This document shows positions 36,501 to 41,122 of a stretch of DNA of 41,122 nt, piece after piece. The notes under the pieces were generated by a model that had not been told where the DNA came from, ran no database searches, and was given only the letters and a program-made list of their open reading frames with translations. Source of the stretch: Muribaculaceae bacterium (GTDB taxonomy: Bacteria; Bacteroidota; Bacteroidia; Bacteroidales; G3-4614); NCBI GenBank assembly GCA_017546805.1, contig JAFYRT010000066.1:1-41122 (forward strand). The letters are read 5' to 3'. The position numbers and the translations under genes were made by a program. Numbering within the stretch: position 1 is the first letter of the stretch; the number at the start of each line of letters is the position of its first letter.

Positions 36501-38063
36501 CTATACACAATCAAATACAAGACCATAAACAAAAACAGCATCAGAATCAAAAACTTAGACTCTGCCAACATAACAGTTAAAATCAGCCGTACAGTTCCTG
36601 TAACAAACAAAGAGAATAGCAAATTGTATAAGACAGGAGAGTATCTTGCAAGATTTGCAATGATGCTACGCAACGTAAACGTTCAATACAAATATACAAG
36701 CTCAATGACACTCCCATCGTTTACACCGGGAGTATCCGATATTTTGGGACAAAACACAGCTACAAGTTCGTTATCGCCCGGACTCGATTTTGCATTTGGT
36801 ATGCCCGGAGAGAGCTATATTGATAAAGCCATTGATAAAGGTTGGCTGATAACAAACAACTCGTCGTTGGTGTCACCGGCAATATCAATGATATCGAAAG
36901 ATTTGATGATTGATGCAACTGTTGAGCCTCTTAAAGGTTTGAAAATTACCCTTACAGGAACATACTCAAAAAGTAGCAACAACCAAATTCAGTTTATGTT
37001 TGACGGAAGACCTACTACTCGTGGAGGAAGTTTCTCAATGACAACAGTAGGTATGCAAGGCATCTTTAAAGGTATGAATGCCGATAAAGGTTATCAATCG
37101 GATAACTTCGATAACTTCATAGCATACCGCAACGTAATTGCAGGACGCATGGAGAGTGCCTACGCAGGAGTTAAATATCCTTCGGCTAAATTCATAAACG
37201 AAAAGATGCTGAACGGCAAACCATATAACTCGGCAAACGGAGGAGTGAAGAAAACCTCATCGGATGTTATGATTCCTGCATTCTTGGCAGCATATACAGG
37301 TAGAGATGTTAACACCATTGAGCTTACAGCATTCCCAAGCATGAAGCGCATATTGCCTAACTGGCGCGTAAGCTATGACGGATTATCGAAACTCAAAAAG
37401 ATGAAAGAGCATTTCAAGAGCTTCACATTCACACATGCTTACAGCTGTGTTTATAGCGTAGGGTCGTTTACATCGTTCTTGAATTGGGCTGACGCAGGTG
37501 ATGGTTACGGATTTGTCAAAGACGAACAGACAGGTTCTCCCCTTCCCTCATCGCCATACGATATTGGTTCGGTTGTGCTTACCGAGAGTTTTAACCCGCT
37601 ATTGGGTATAGATATGACATTGAGAAACAGCATATCTATAAGATCGTCATACAAAGATAGCCGTACAACAACTCTTAATCCATCTTCGGGACAGATTGTA
37701 GAATCGGCATCGCGTGAGCTTTCAGTTGGTGCAGGTTATACCTTTGTAAACTTTAGCTTTGGTAAAGGAAATTCTCGTAATGCAGGAGGTTTCAGTAGCG
37801 ACCTTAAACTACAAGCAGATATTTCGTACAGAACATCTACTGCTCTTATTCGTAAAATTGAGGAGTATTTCACTCAAGCGACATCGGGTGCAAAGACATT
37901 CTCTATTAAAGTTTCTGCAAACTATGCTGTAAGCCGTATGCTTACTGTTAAAGCATTCTACGACCACCAAATTAATACACCGCTTATATCTTCAACTTCG
38001 TACCCAACAACCGATATAAGCTACGGTATTGCTGTTCAGTTGAACCTGTCTAAGAGACAGTAG
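30552..38063 (+). CDS. sprA: Type IX secretion outer-membrane translocon SprA/Sov
   Basis: SprA forms the giant outer-membrane beta-barrel through which proteins with type IX sorting domains leave the periplasm. The protein has 2,503 residues, close to the Porphyromonas and Flavobacterium homologues. It starts with a signal peptide ending SAFA. Family blocks include MQFNIGPLDKVFGPGGV, KASVGDKLNFSMNYNT, VSYIDDFEYSQS, WGGIMRKMDNTDFE, the acidic loop DINQDNTLDEYERYYQY and IWVNEMRLSGF, and it finishes with barrel strands ending LNLSKRQ. Around residues 1918-1946 is a low-complexity Ser/Lys/Arg tract, probably a flexible loop. The four GH85 proteins at 7494-23380 are natural cargo. No other type IX component (PorK, L, M, N, U, V) is in the window. 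Confidence 0.96.
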   Translation: MKQIRILIIFTILAISGIGGYSAFAAYNQVKEIQDVISTDTISVKNSQQTKKEEKPRFSVKKTTIEEYNDLNHANSADLKTPENIKSVIEYDYATGCYIMRTQVAGMDISTPMMLTSKEYNDYSLRKSMQAYYHEKNNENIKGGKKKFDIFDMQFNIGPLDKVFGPGGVKITTQGSAELVMSIKTNKTDNPALSMEARKKTYFDFDEKIQANVKASVGDKLNFSMNYNTDATFSFDSQKLNLKYEGEEDQIIKSIEAGNVSMNTNSSLIQGGTSLFGIKTKLQFGKLTMTALVSQQEAESKKVNSKNGSQLTEFTLGVDKYDENRHFFMAHNFRDNYEESVAKLPYISSGVTINRIEVWVTNKKGSYGNARNLIAFADLGEEKQEHISNNHWSATGYKSPANDANTLYKEIINSYPQARNISLVGEALAPLEAYGITGGKDFVKIESARRLEANEYSVNTQLGYISLNQRINADEVIAVAYEYTKNGEVFQVGEFAADISDASSSLIVKMLKSTTVMTSEPIWDLMMKNIYSLEAYQIQKEKFKLQIYYRNDTSGTQVTYMSLGDIKGKQLIKVMNLDRLDSKEEPNPDGVFDYVEGYTVTSSKGRIIFPVLEPFGSHLKKMIGGSVPDIDKYIYQELYDSTQTVARQFTDKNKFTLQGEYKASSGNTIQLNSMNVARGSVKVTAGGVTLVENVDYTVDYTMGTVTIINQSYTDAGSNIQVSLESQEMFNMQRKTLVGLDLNYDFTKNFRVGATIMHMGEKALTEKLTVGNEVINNTIWGANTSYSTEFQWLTNWVNRIPMVNATAPSKFSINAEFAQLIPSTKQSKAVSYIDDFEYSQSQNDIRLPYAWNLASTPSMFAESKLTNDVGYGKNRALFAWYYIDRLFTQKNSNLTPVHIKNDLNQLSNHYVREVQSSEVFPNRELSYGESSLLQVLNLSFYPTERGPYSLDASAINPDGSLQNPEMRWGGIMRKMDNTDFESANIEYLQFWMLDPFIYDKDNGGYLYFNFGEISEDILKDGKKSFENGLPTDDNGDMVENTVWGKVSRQQSVTYAFDNNSAARTKQDVGLNGLSSEEEQNFGVYKNYVEQLRNVLSQETQQRYIYDQFSPFNDPAGDNYHFYRGSDYDDAEASILERYKHYNGTEGNSISPDEASDSEYQSSKSVPDVEDINQDNTLDEYERYYQYGIKITPEDLVVGRNYITAEQESSVSLRNGENATVKWYQFKIPLKEVTGDGSHMPRETVGSIQDFKTIRFARMFMTGFKKEVHLRLASLELVRGDWRSYNLRLHNDDKSGGTTLPAEGDLDVSVVNIEENAGQKPVNYVLPPGVTRIISPDQSQITQLNEQSISLKVTNLPSKNARAIYKTSGLDVRNYERLQMFVHAEKLIDDKTSLKDGEISVFVRVGSDIRSNYYEYEVPVRLTPEGNYNTYNTNDQEAVWPESNMIDFPLSLLTEVKKQRNSAKSRGEAGVSYGNPYSIYDPEKKTNKVTVVGNPSVSNLESVVIGVRNNSATTKDIIVWVNEMRLSGFKQDGGWGFKADANLNVSDLATIAGGTHIETAGFGGVDQTLNDRRMEDYYQYNFSFMVDAGRFLPEKAKLKAPIYYSYYEERNMPKYNPLDEDVLMDDALEACATKAEKDSIKNIVLDRSRTRSFSLTGFKFDIQSKNPMPWDPANLTMSYSSNKQDNQSITTEFENSRDRRFNLNYSYTPFVKPWQPFAKIKSKSKHLDPFKEMAINYVPNSITFSTTISRMYNEQQERNIENDASAQIPVSVNKNFYWDRQFAIQWNILRCTNLSFSSMTNAHIDEPSGVVNKTLFPDEFKAWKDTVTESILKLGTPWKYNQSFNASLNLPLSKSPILDWVNLQGTYAATYSWDRGAFIDENTVIGNTINNNAQLGVTGKFNFETLYNKSKYLKEVNRKFSSSSKNSRSTTKKKSSSRSSSSSKKSANQNTFEQKVILSKDSGVVVKHNLDTKKLRIVGRTEEGKLYTIKYKTINKNSIRIKNLDSANITVKISRTVPVTNKENSKLYKTGEYLARFAMMLRNVNVQYKYTSSMTLPSFTPGVSDILGQNTATSSLSPGLDFAFGMPGESYIDKAIDKGWLITNNSSLVSPAISMISKDLMIDATVEPLKGLKITLTGTYSKSSNNQIQFMFDGRPTTRGGSFSMTTVGMQGIFKGMNADKGYQSDNFDNFIAYRNVIAGRMESAYAGVKYPSAKFINEKMLNGKPYNSANGGVKKTSSDVMIPAFLAAYTGRDVNTIELTAFPSMKRILPNWRVSYDGLSKLKKMKEHFKSFTFTHAYSCVYSVGSFTSFLNWADAGDGYGFVKDEQTGSPLPSSPYDIGSVVLTESFNPLLGIDMTLRNSISIRSSYKDSRTTTLNPSSGQIVESASRELSVGAGYTFVNFSFGKGNSRNAGGFSSDLKLQADISYRTSTALIRKIEEYFTQATSGAKTFSIKVSANYAVSRMLTVKAFYDHQINTPLISSTSYPTTDISYGIAVQLNLSKRQ

Positions 38064-38070
38064 TTTAAAC

Positions 38071-38164
38071 AATTAGGAATTAGGAATTAGAAATTAGGAA
38101 TTAGTTCGTGACTTCGTCACAATTAGGAATTAGAAATTAATTTCCCATTTCTAATTCCTAATTC
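38071..38164. repeat. Heptamer repeat cluster with hairpin after sprA
   Basis: Five tandem copies of a 7-base unit (AATTAGG or AATTAGA, 38071-38105) are followed by the hairpin GTGAC-TTC-GTCAC (38108-38120). Two more copies follow, then the reverse complement CTAATTCCTAATT (38151-38163). The two orientations can pair over the hairpin. It lies between convergent sprA and the AI-2E gene and may act as a two-way terminator. Confidence 0.8.
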
Positions 38165-38172
38165 AACAAAAC

Positions 38173-39255
38173 TTATTTCTCTTTTTTTAGAACGTAACGG
38201 CGGTAGTACGATATGCAAAGTGAAGTAAGAGGAAGTGCAATAATCAATCCTACAAAGCCTAACAGTGTACCCCAAATAGATAGAGACAAAAGTATTATGG
38301 CTGGATTAAGACCTACGGCTTTACCCATTATTTTGGGGACAAGAAACATATCTTGTATTATCTGCACCACAACAAATACCACCAATACCCACATAAAGAG
38401 CCACCAGAAGTTTTCGCCTGTCTCTGCCGCTTGCAACATGGTAAGCAGTATTGCAGGAACAAATCCTATGGTTTGTAGATATGGCACAATATTAAGAAAA
38501 CCTATAAACAAGCCCAAAAGAATTGCGAGTGGCATTCCAACAATAGAAAAACCTATAGCAAAGAGTATTCCCACACAAAAGGCAACAGTTGCCTGACCTC
38601 TGAAATATGTGTTCATACTATCCTCAATATCGTCAATCAATGTCAATACCGAGGTTTTATATTTATCGGGTATCAAAGAGCGGAATCCCTCTTGCACCTC
38701 TTGGTAATCCAACAGAATGAATATGAGATAGAGAACAATAACAAACAATCCCAAAATAGTCATTACAAATGTTGTTGTACCCGATATTATTGAGATTCCA
38801 CCTGTGAATAGTCCGTTTAGAACCGATTTTATATTCTCAAGCGTTGCAATTTGCGATATATTCTCCCAATTGAGAACAGACACAATATAACCTCTCCAAG
38901 TCTCCGGGATAAACGATAGCGAGTTTATTGATGAGGCATAACCCTTTATCAACTCTTTTACTGCACCCACCTCGTTTATTATCATTGGAAACACCAAAGC
39001 ACCCACAGCCACAATTGCCAAAAGAATTGACACAAGTGCCATGGCTACCGAAGCAGCTCGGTTCTTGATTTTACATTTTACCTGAAAAAATTGCACCAAT
39101 GGGTGGGTAAAATATGCCATAAGCCACGCAATAAGGAATGGCAAAAGAACACCTTTAAGCAGATGCAAAAGGTAATAAGCACCAATCAACGATGCTACTA
39201 TAATGATAATTCTGACTACTCGGTCAAAAGTATAGGGAGTTCTCATCTCTTCCAT
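38173..39255 (-). CDS. AI-2E family transporter (PerM-like permease)
   Basis: An inner-membrane protein of the AI-2E/PerM (UPF0118) family. Members have been linked to autoinducer-2 export, sodium-proton exchange or other transport, and the substrate here is unknown. From the ATG at 39255 it has 360 residues with about seven or eight membrane helices. Typical features are the N-terminal pair of helices ending in PFLIAWLMAYFTHPLVQF and the late motif FLNIVPYLQTIGFVPAIL. Next come VQIIQDMFLVPKIMGKAVGLNPAIILLSLSIWG in pieces, and a final helix near LLGFVGLIIALPLTSL. A GTG at 39297 would add 14 residues, but a TACCTTCG -7-like box lies between it and the ATG, so I prefer the ATG. It is convergent with sprA. 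Confidence 0.88.
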   Translation of the reverse strand: MEEMRTPYTFDRVVRIIIIVASLIGAYYLLHLLKGVLLPFLIAWLMAYFTHPLVQFFQVKCKIKNRAASVAMALVSILLAIVAVGALVFPMIINEVGAVKELIKGYASSINSLSFIPETWRGYIVSVLNWENISQIATLENIKSVLNGLFTGGISIISGTTTFVMTILGLFVIVLYLIFILLDYQEVQEGFRSLIPDKYKTSVLTLIDDIEDSMNTYFRGQATVAFCVGILFAIGFSIVGMPLAILLGLFIGFLNIVPYLQTIGFVPAILLTMLQAAETGENFWWLFMWVLVVFVVVQIIQDMFLVPKIMGKAVGLNPAIILLSLSIWGTLLGFVGLIIALPLTSLCISYYRRYVLKKEK

Positions 39256-39274
39256 AATATTTGCTTTTATTTTG

Positions 39275-39282
39275 CGAAGGTA
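39275..39282 (-). promoter_or_regulatory. -7-like box for the AI-2E transporter gene
   Basis: The minus strand reads TACCTTCG (one base off TAnnTTTG), 19 bases before the ATG at 39255. No TTTG is found at -33 spacing. Confidence 0.4.
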
Positions 39283-39452
39283 GTTTATTTGTTTCACTTT
39301 TTAAAATATAATGCGTATTTTTGGAATAATCTCATAATCCGCTAAGAATAAAAAGTTTATGCGGAAAGTTTAAGAACGAGGTAATGAGTTGGCAACTGTT
39401 CTAATTTCTACATACTTGCGTGATTTGCATTGATGTACAACTCATCTTGGAA

Positions 39453-39483
39453 CAAAGGTACAACTTTTTTATGAACGAGCAAA
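39453..39483 (-). promoter_or_regulatory. Full consensus promoter with no obvious gene
   Basis: On the minus strand TTTG (39480-39483), a 19-base spacer and TACCTTTG (39453-39460) match both promoter boxes exactly. Transcription would start near 39446 and run left for 190 bases before the AI-2E gene, without a convincing ORF in between. It may drive a leader, a small RNA or the permease. Confidence 0.5.
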
Positions 39484-39602
39484 AAGGCGGTGCATTTTTC
39501 ATTATTGTAGAGTAGAATTGGTCTATCATCAATCTGCGATATATGAGTTTCCCGATTCCGTCATTCGCCCCTTTCCTTTGCTCGTCTGCGAAGGTAGTAC
39601 AT

Positions 39603-39705
39603 CAGCCATTGAAAGTTGAAAGGTCGGGGCGGCAAGCCGTTTCGGTCGGAATCTTCCTCCTATGGAGAGTATTCAGCCCGAAAACCTTTCCCCTTTCAAT
39701 GGCTG
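39603..39705. repeat. Large imperfect inverted repeat (GCCATTGA arms)
   Basis: CAGCCATTGAAAG (39603-39615) pairs with CTTTCAATGGCTG (39693-39705). After a two-base internal loop (TT opposite CC), GAAAGG (39618-39623) pairs with CCTTTC (39685-39690). That gives 19 base pairs enclosing about 60 bases. It could be a structured RNA or a recombinase or transfer site. Confidence 0.75.
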
Positions 39706-39769
39706 TACTTAGAAATGCAGACGGCAACGGAAATGAACGACTGACGAAAATGTAGATAAAGATAAACAG

Positions 39770-39816
39770 ACAGCATACAAACGGATTAAATAACTGATAA
39801 CCAGATCGTATGCTGT
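39770..39816 (-). terminator. Inverted repeat, possible terminator of the HTH operon
   Basis: ACAGCATAC (39770-39778) and GTATGCTGT (39808-39816) are perfect 9-base arms with a 29-base spacer. On the minus strand a modest T-rich stretch follows (CTGTTTATCTTTATC). It lies about 90 bases after the end of the HTH genes. The long loop makes termination only a guess. Confidence 0.35.
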
Positions 39817-39907
39817 TCTTGTTTCAATCCATAGGGGCACTGTTTTTTTGCATCAGATGAATATAGGGCAAGCGGCAAATTTCACTCCCTCCAAAAATAT
39901 AGTTGGG

Positions 39908-40219
39908 TTATCCGCTGCCATTCATCAAGTGCTTGCCGTTGTACTCCCGTTTCAATGCCTGTTCAATCTCACTTCGCTTATACAGGACTTTGCCACCGAG
40001 AACATAGTAAGGCAATGTTCCATTGCTTCGATACTCGCTCAATGTCCTTCGGCTGACTTTAAGCATATATGCCACTTCTTTGTCGCATAGATACTCATCA
40101 TCGTTCTGTATGGCTACACCGTCTTTTGGCATTCTATCGAGAATCTCAGATAGTTGGTCGATACTCTCGTGAATGGACTGCATCCACGCATCATCTTTGG
40201 TTCGCATCTCTTGATACAT
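39908..40219 (-). CDS. Excisionase-like helix-turn-helix protein 1
   Basis: A 103-residue protein with a winged-helix/HTH_17 domain of the excisionase and MerR-like type at residues 43-90: LCDKEVAYMLKVSRRTL, a basic recognition helix, then SNGTLPYYVLGGKVLYKRSEIEQAL. The N-terminal 40 residues are probably helical and acidic and may mediate pairing. Such proteins bend DNA to steer integrase or act as regulators of transfer genes in Bacteroidales elements. It follows the second HTH gene by 30 bases on the same strand, so the two likely form an operon, and their domain layouts mirror each other. The exact role (excision factor or transcription regulator) is not readable. The gene is G+C-richer than the main chromosome genes here. 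Confidence 0.82.
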   Translation of the reverse strand: MYQEMRTKDDAWMQSIHESIDQLSEILDRMPKDGVAIQNDDEYLCDKEVAYMLKVSRRTLSEYRSNGTLPYYVLGGKVLYKRSEIEQALKREYNGKHLMNGSG

Positions 40220-40249
40220 AGTTCAAATGGATTTATTGTTATACATCGA

Positions 40250-40564
40250 TTAGATTTCTCTCCCTCTCCACTTGGCTTCTTTTCGTCTGTCCTCTACCTT
40301 AGTGATAATACTATCCACATCTTCGGGGAGGTAGTAGGTGCGGTTGCCGATTTTGGTATAGGCAAGCGTACCATTATCACGCAAGGTCTGTAATGTACGC
40401 TTGCTAATCTTCAATCTCTGACAAACATCCTGATGGTCGAGCCAATTGTTTGTCTTTTTCTTGCTACCCTTGACAACGGGTGAGTTTGATACTCGCAGAA
40501 TGAACTGCTCAACCTTCGTGGCAAATTCCTCGAATGCCTTTCGCTCAAAAATTATCAATTCCAT
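40250..40564 (-). CDS. Excisionase-like helix-turn-helix protein 2
   Basis: A 104-residue protein with the same plan as its neighbour: about 40 N-terminal residues, with a basic patch (KGSKKKTNN), then an HTH_17 domain at 41-90. The domain reads WLDHQDVCQRLKISKRTL, the turn and wing RDNGTLAYTKIGNRTYYL, then PEDVDSII. It is the upstream gene of the pair. The two proteins are clearly related but not close, suggesting an old duplication or two distinct members of the family acting together, as the small Xis-type proteins of CTnDOT-like elements do. No promoter box was recognised upstream. A typical neighbour would be an integrase, which must lie beyond 41122 if present. Confidence 0.82.
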   Translation of the reverse strand: MELIIFERKAFEEFATKVEQFILRVSNSPVVKGSKKKTNNWLDHQDVCQRLKISKRTLQTLRDNGTLAYTKIGNRTYYLPEDVDSIITKVEDRRKEAKWRGREI

Positions 40565-40636
40565 ACGCTTTTGTTTTATATTATTTCACTTGTTTTTCTT
40601 GTTCGCACTGCTAAATAAGAAAGAGATTTTCATACT

Positions 40637-40707
40637 TCAATGGCACTAACCATAGGTGTCATTGCTTGTCATATCGTTTCATCATAGATACGATAATCAG
40701 CCATTGA
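40637..40707. repeat. Second inverted repeat with GCCATTGA arms
   Basis: TCAATGGC (40637-40644) and GCCATTGA (40700-40707) are outer arms, with a smaller inner pair TATCGT/ACGATA. The outer arm is the same 8-base sequence as in the 39603-39705 repeat. ATCAGCCATTGA (40696-40707) is a 12-base direct match to 39601-39612. Confidence 0.6.
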
Positions 40708-40932
40708 GATAGCCTCTGTTCTCATACGCAGTTTCGTTTTCTGAGGGCAAAGAAAGAGATAAGTAATCACACCTCAATCATACGGTGAGTCTGTTGCAGT
40801 ATGTGGCACAGTTCGTGGCGCTTTTAGATGTATATGATGATACATTTCTAAGCATACATCACATTGTAACCAATATTATATAAGAATACCCCCAAGCGAT
40901 TACCCGTCTCGGATCTTGTCCTCTGCATTGCC

Positions 40933-40966
40933 GTTTGTCAGACCAATACTTATCCGTCTGTCAAAC
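40933..40966. repeat. Inverted repeat
   Basis: GTTTGTCAGAC (40933-40943) and GTCTGTCAAAC (40956-40966) are 11-base arms with one mismatch and a 12-base spacer. Confidence 0.6.
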
Positions 40967-41016
40967 TTCTGCTCCGAACAGCCGAAACAGATAGTCGCTG
41001 ATTCTATGACAGCAGC

Positions 41017-41066
41017 ATAGCGGATAGACCAACTCCCGACACTTCGGCAGTCCGTCTATCCGCTAT
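41017..41066. repeat. Perfect 13-bp inverted repeat
   Basis: ATAGCGGATAGAC (41017-41029) and GTCTATCCGCTAT (41054-41066) are perfect arms with a 24-base spacer. Thirteen matching bases at this distance are unlikely by chance. Candidate roles are a recombinase or relaxase site, or a terminator/attenuator for a gene beyond the window. Confidence 0.75.
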
Positions 41067-41122
41067 CGTATTTAAGTTCTTAATTTCCTCAATTAAGCAT
41101 TTTGCCACAATCCATCATAGCC

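Larger units (their letters stand above)
39256..39907. other. Long non-coding stretch between the permease and the HTH pair
   Basis: About 650 bases without a credible gene; a 70-codon open frame at 39543-39755 (+) has no recognisable features and overlaps a large inverted repeat. The left third is A+T-rich like the chromosome, and from about 39540 the sequence becomes visibly G+C-richer. It contains a full minus-strand promoter (39453-39483), a large imperfect inverted repeat (39603-39705) and a second inverted repeat (39770-39816). The edge of an integrated element probably lies here. Confidence 0.6.
39540..41122. mobile_element. Probable edge of an integrative element (partial)
   Basis: The stretch differs from the rest in being G+C-richer, with long non-coding spacers, several inverted repeats and a pair of small excisionase-like HTH genes. 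Such pairs are typical of Bacteroidales conjugative and mobilisable elements and usually lie near a tyrosine recombinase. No integrase, relaxase or direct-repeat attachment site is visible inside the window, so the element type and its true boundary are inferred. Confidence 0.45.
40565..41122. other. Non-coding right end with inverted repeats
   Basis: No credible gene is seen in about 560 bases. The stretch holds three inverted repeats (40637-40707, 40933-40966, 41017-41066) and a short one, ATGTAT/ATACAT (40828-40845). This density of structure is unlike the chromosomal spacers to the left. Confidence 0.6.

Noticed and set aside
36134..36673. 179-codon minus-strand frame inside sprA
   Set aside because: It owes its openness to the Ser/Lys-rich tract of SprA read in reverse and is hydrophobic by composition only.
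38071..38164. CRISPR array
   Set aside because: The repeat unit is 7 bases and directly tandem without unique spacers.
39543..39755. 70-codon plus-strand frame in the right-hand non-coding region
   Set aside because: It has no motif and no promoter, and it overlaps the large inverted repeat at 39603-39705, which explains the sequence better.

Overview
The window looks like chromosome of an anaerobic, low-G+C member of the Bacteroidetes, most likely order Bacteroidales. The main grounds are the promoter type (TAnnTTTG -7 boxes, a few with a TTTG -33 box), a SprA/Sov type IX secretion translocon, four proteins with type IX C-terminal sorting domains, signal peptides cleaved just before Gln, a meso-diaminopimelate dehydrogenase, and an EtfB-EtfA-acyl-CoA dehydrogenase operon. 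No species can be named from the sequence alone.

Layout. 1-451: non-coding leader. 452-6586 (+): ruvC and metH, then ddh and lgt. 6587-6752: repeat-rich spacer with a strong hairpin. 6753-23380 (-): a short-chain dehydrogenase preceded by four tandem paralogues of about 1,280 residues. Each paralogue has a GH85-type endo-beta-N-acetylglucosaminidase catalytic domain, beta-sandwich accessory domains, a LamG domain and a type IX sorting domain. 23568-23638 (-): tRNA-Gln(CTG). 23728-25365: divergent plsC and ispE. 25580-25933 (+): a small secreted protein with a C-terminal sorting-like tail. 26210-29809 (+): etfB, etfA and acyl-CoA dehydrogenase. 29922-38063 (+): ruvA and sprA. 38173-39255 (-): an AI-2E family permease. 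39256-41122: a G+C-richer, structure-rich stretch with two small excisionase-like helix-turn-helix genes, probably the edge of an integrative element that continues past the window.

How the genes fit together. SprA is the outer-membrane channel of the type IX system, and the four GH85 proteins are typical cargo for it, so the window holds part of a secretion system and a block of its substrates. The four enzymes would be exposed on the surface or released, and would cut the chitobiose core of N-glycans on host or dietary glycoproteins. All four keep the catalytic Asn-x-Glu motif. Each has its own -7 box, and the first three in transcription order are followed by their own hairpin terminators, which suggests separately controlled units and not one operon. 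No SusC/SusD pair is present, so this is not a classical polysaccharide utilisation locus.

The least ordinary parts are the mosaic relationships among the four paralogues (their N-terminal and C-terminal halves group differently), the small protein at 25580, and the right-hand 1.6 kb. That last stretch carries several inverted repeats, two of which share the same GCCATTGA arm and bracket the two helix-turn-helix genes.
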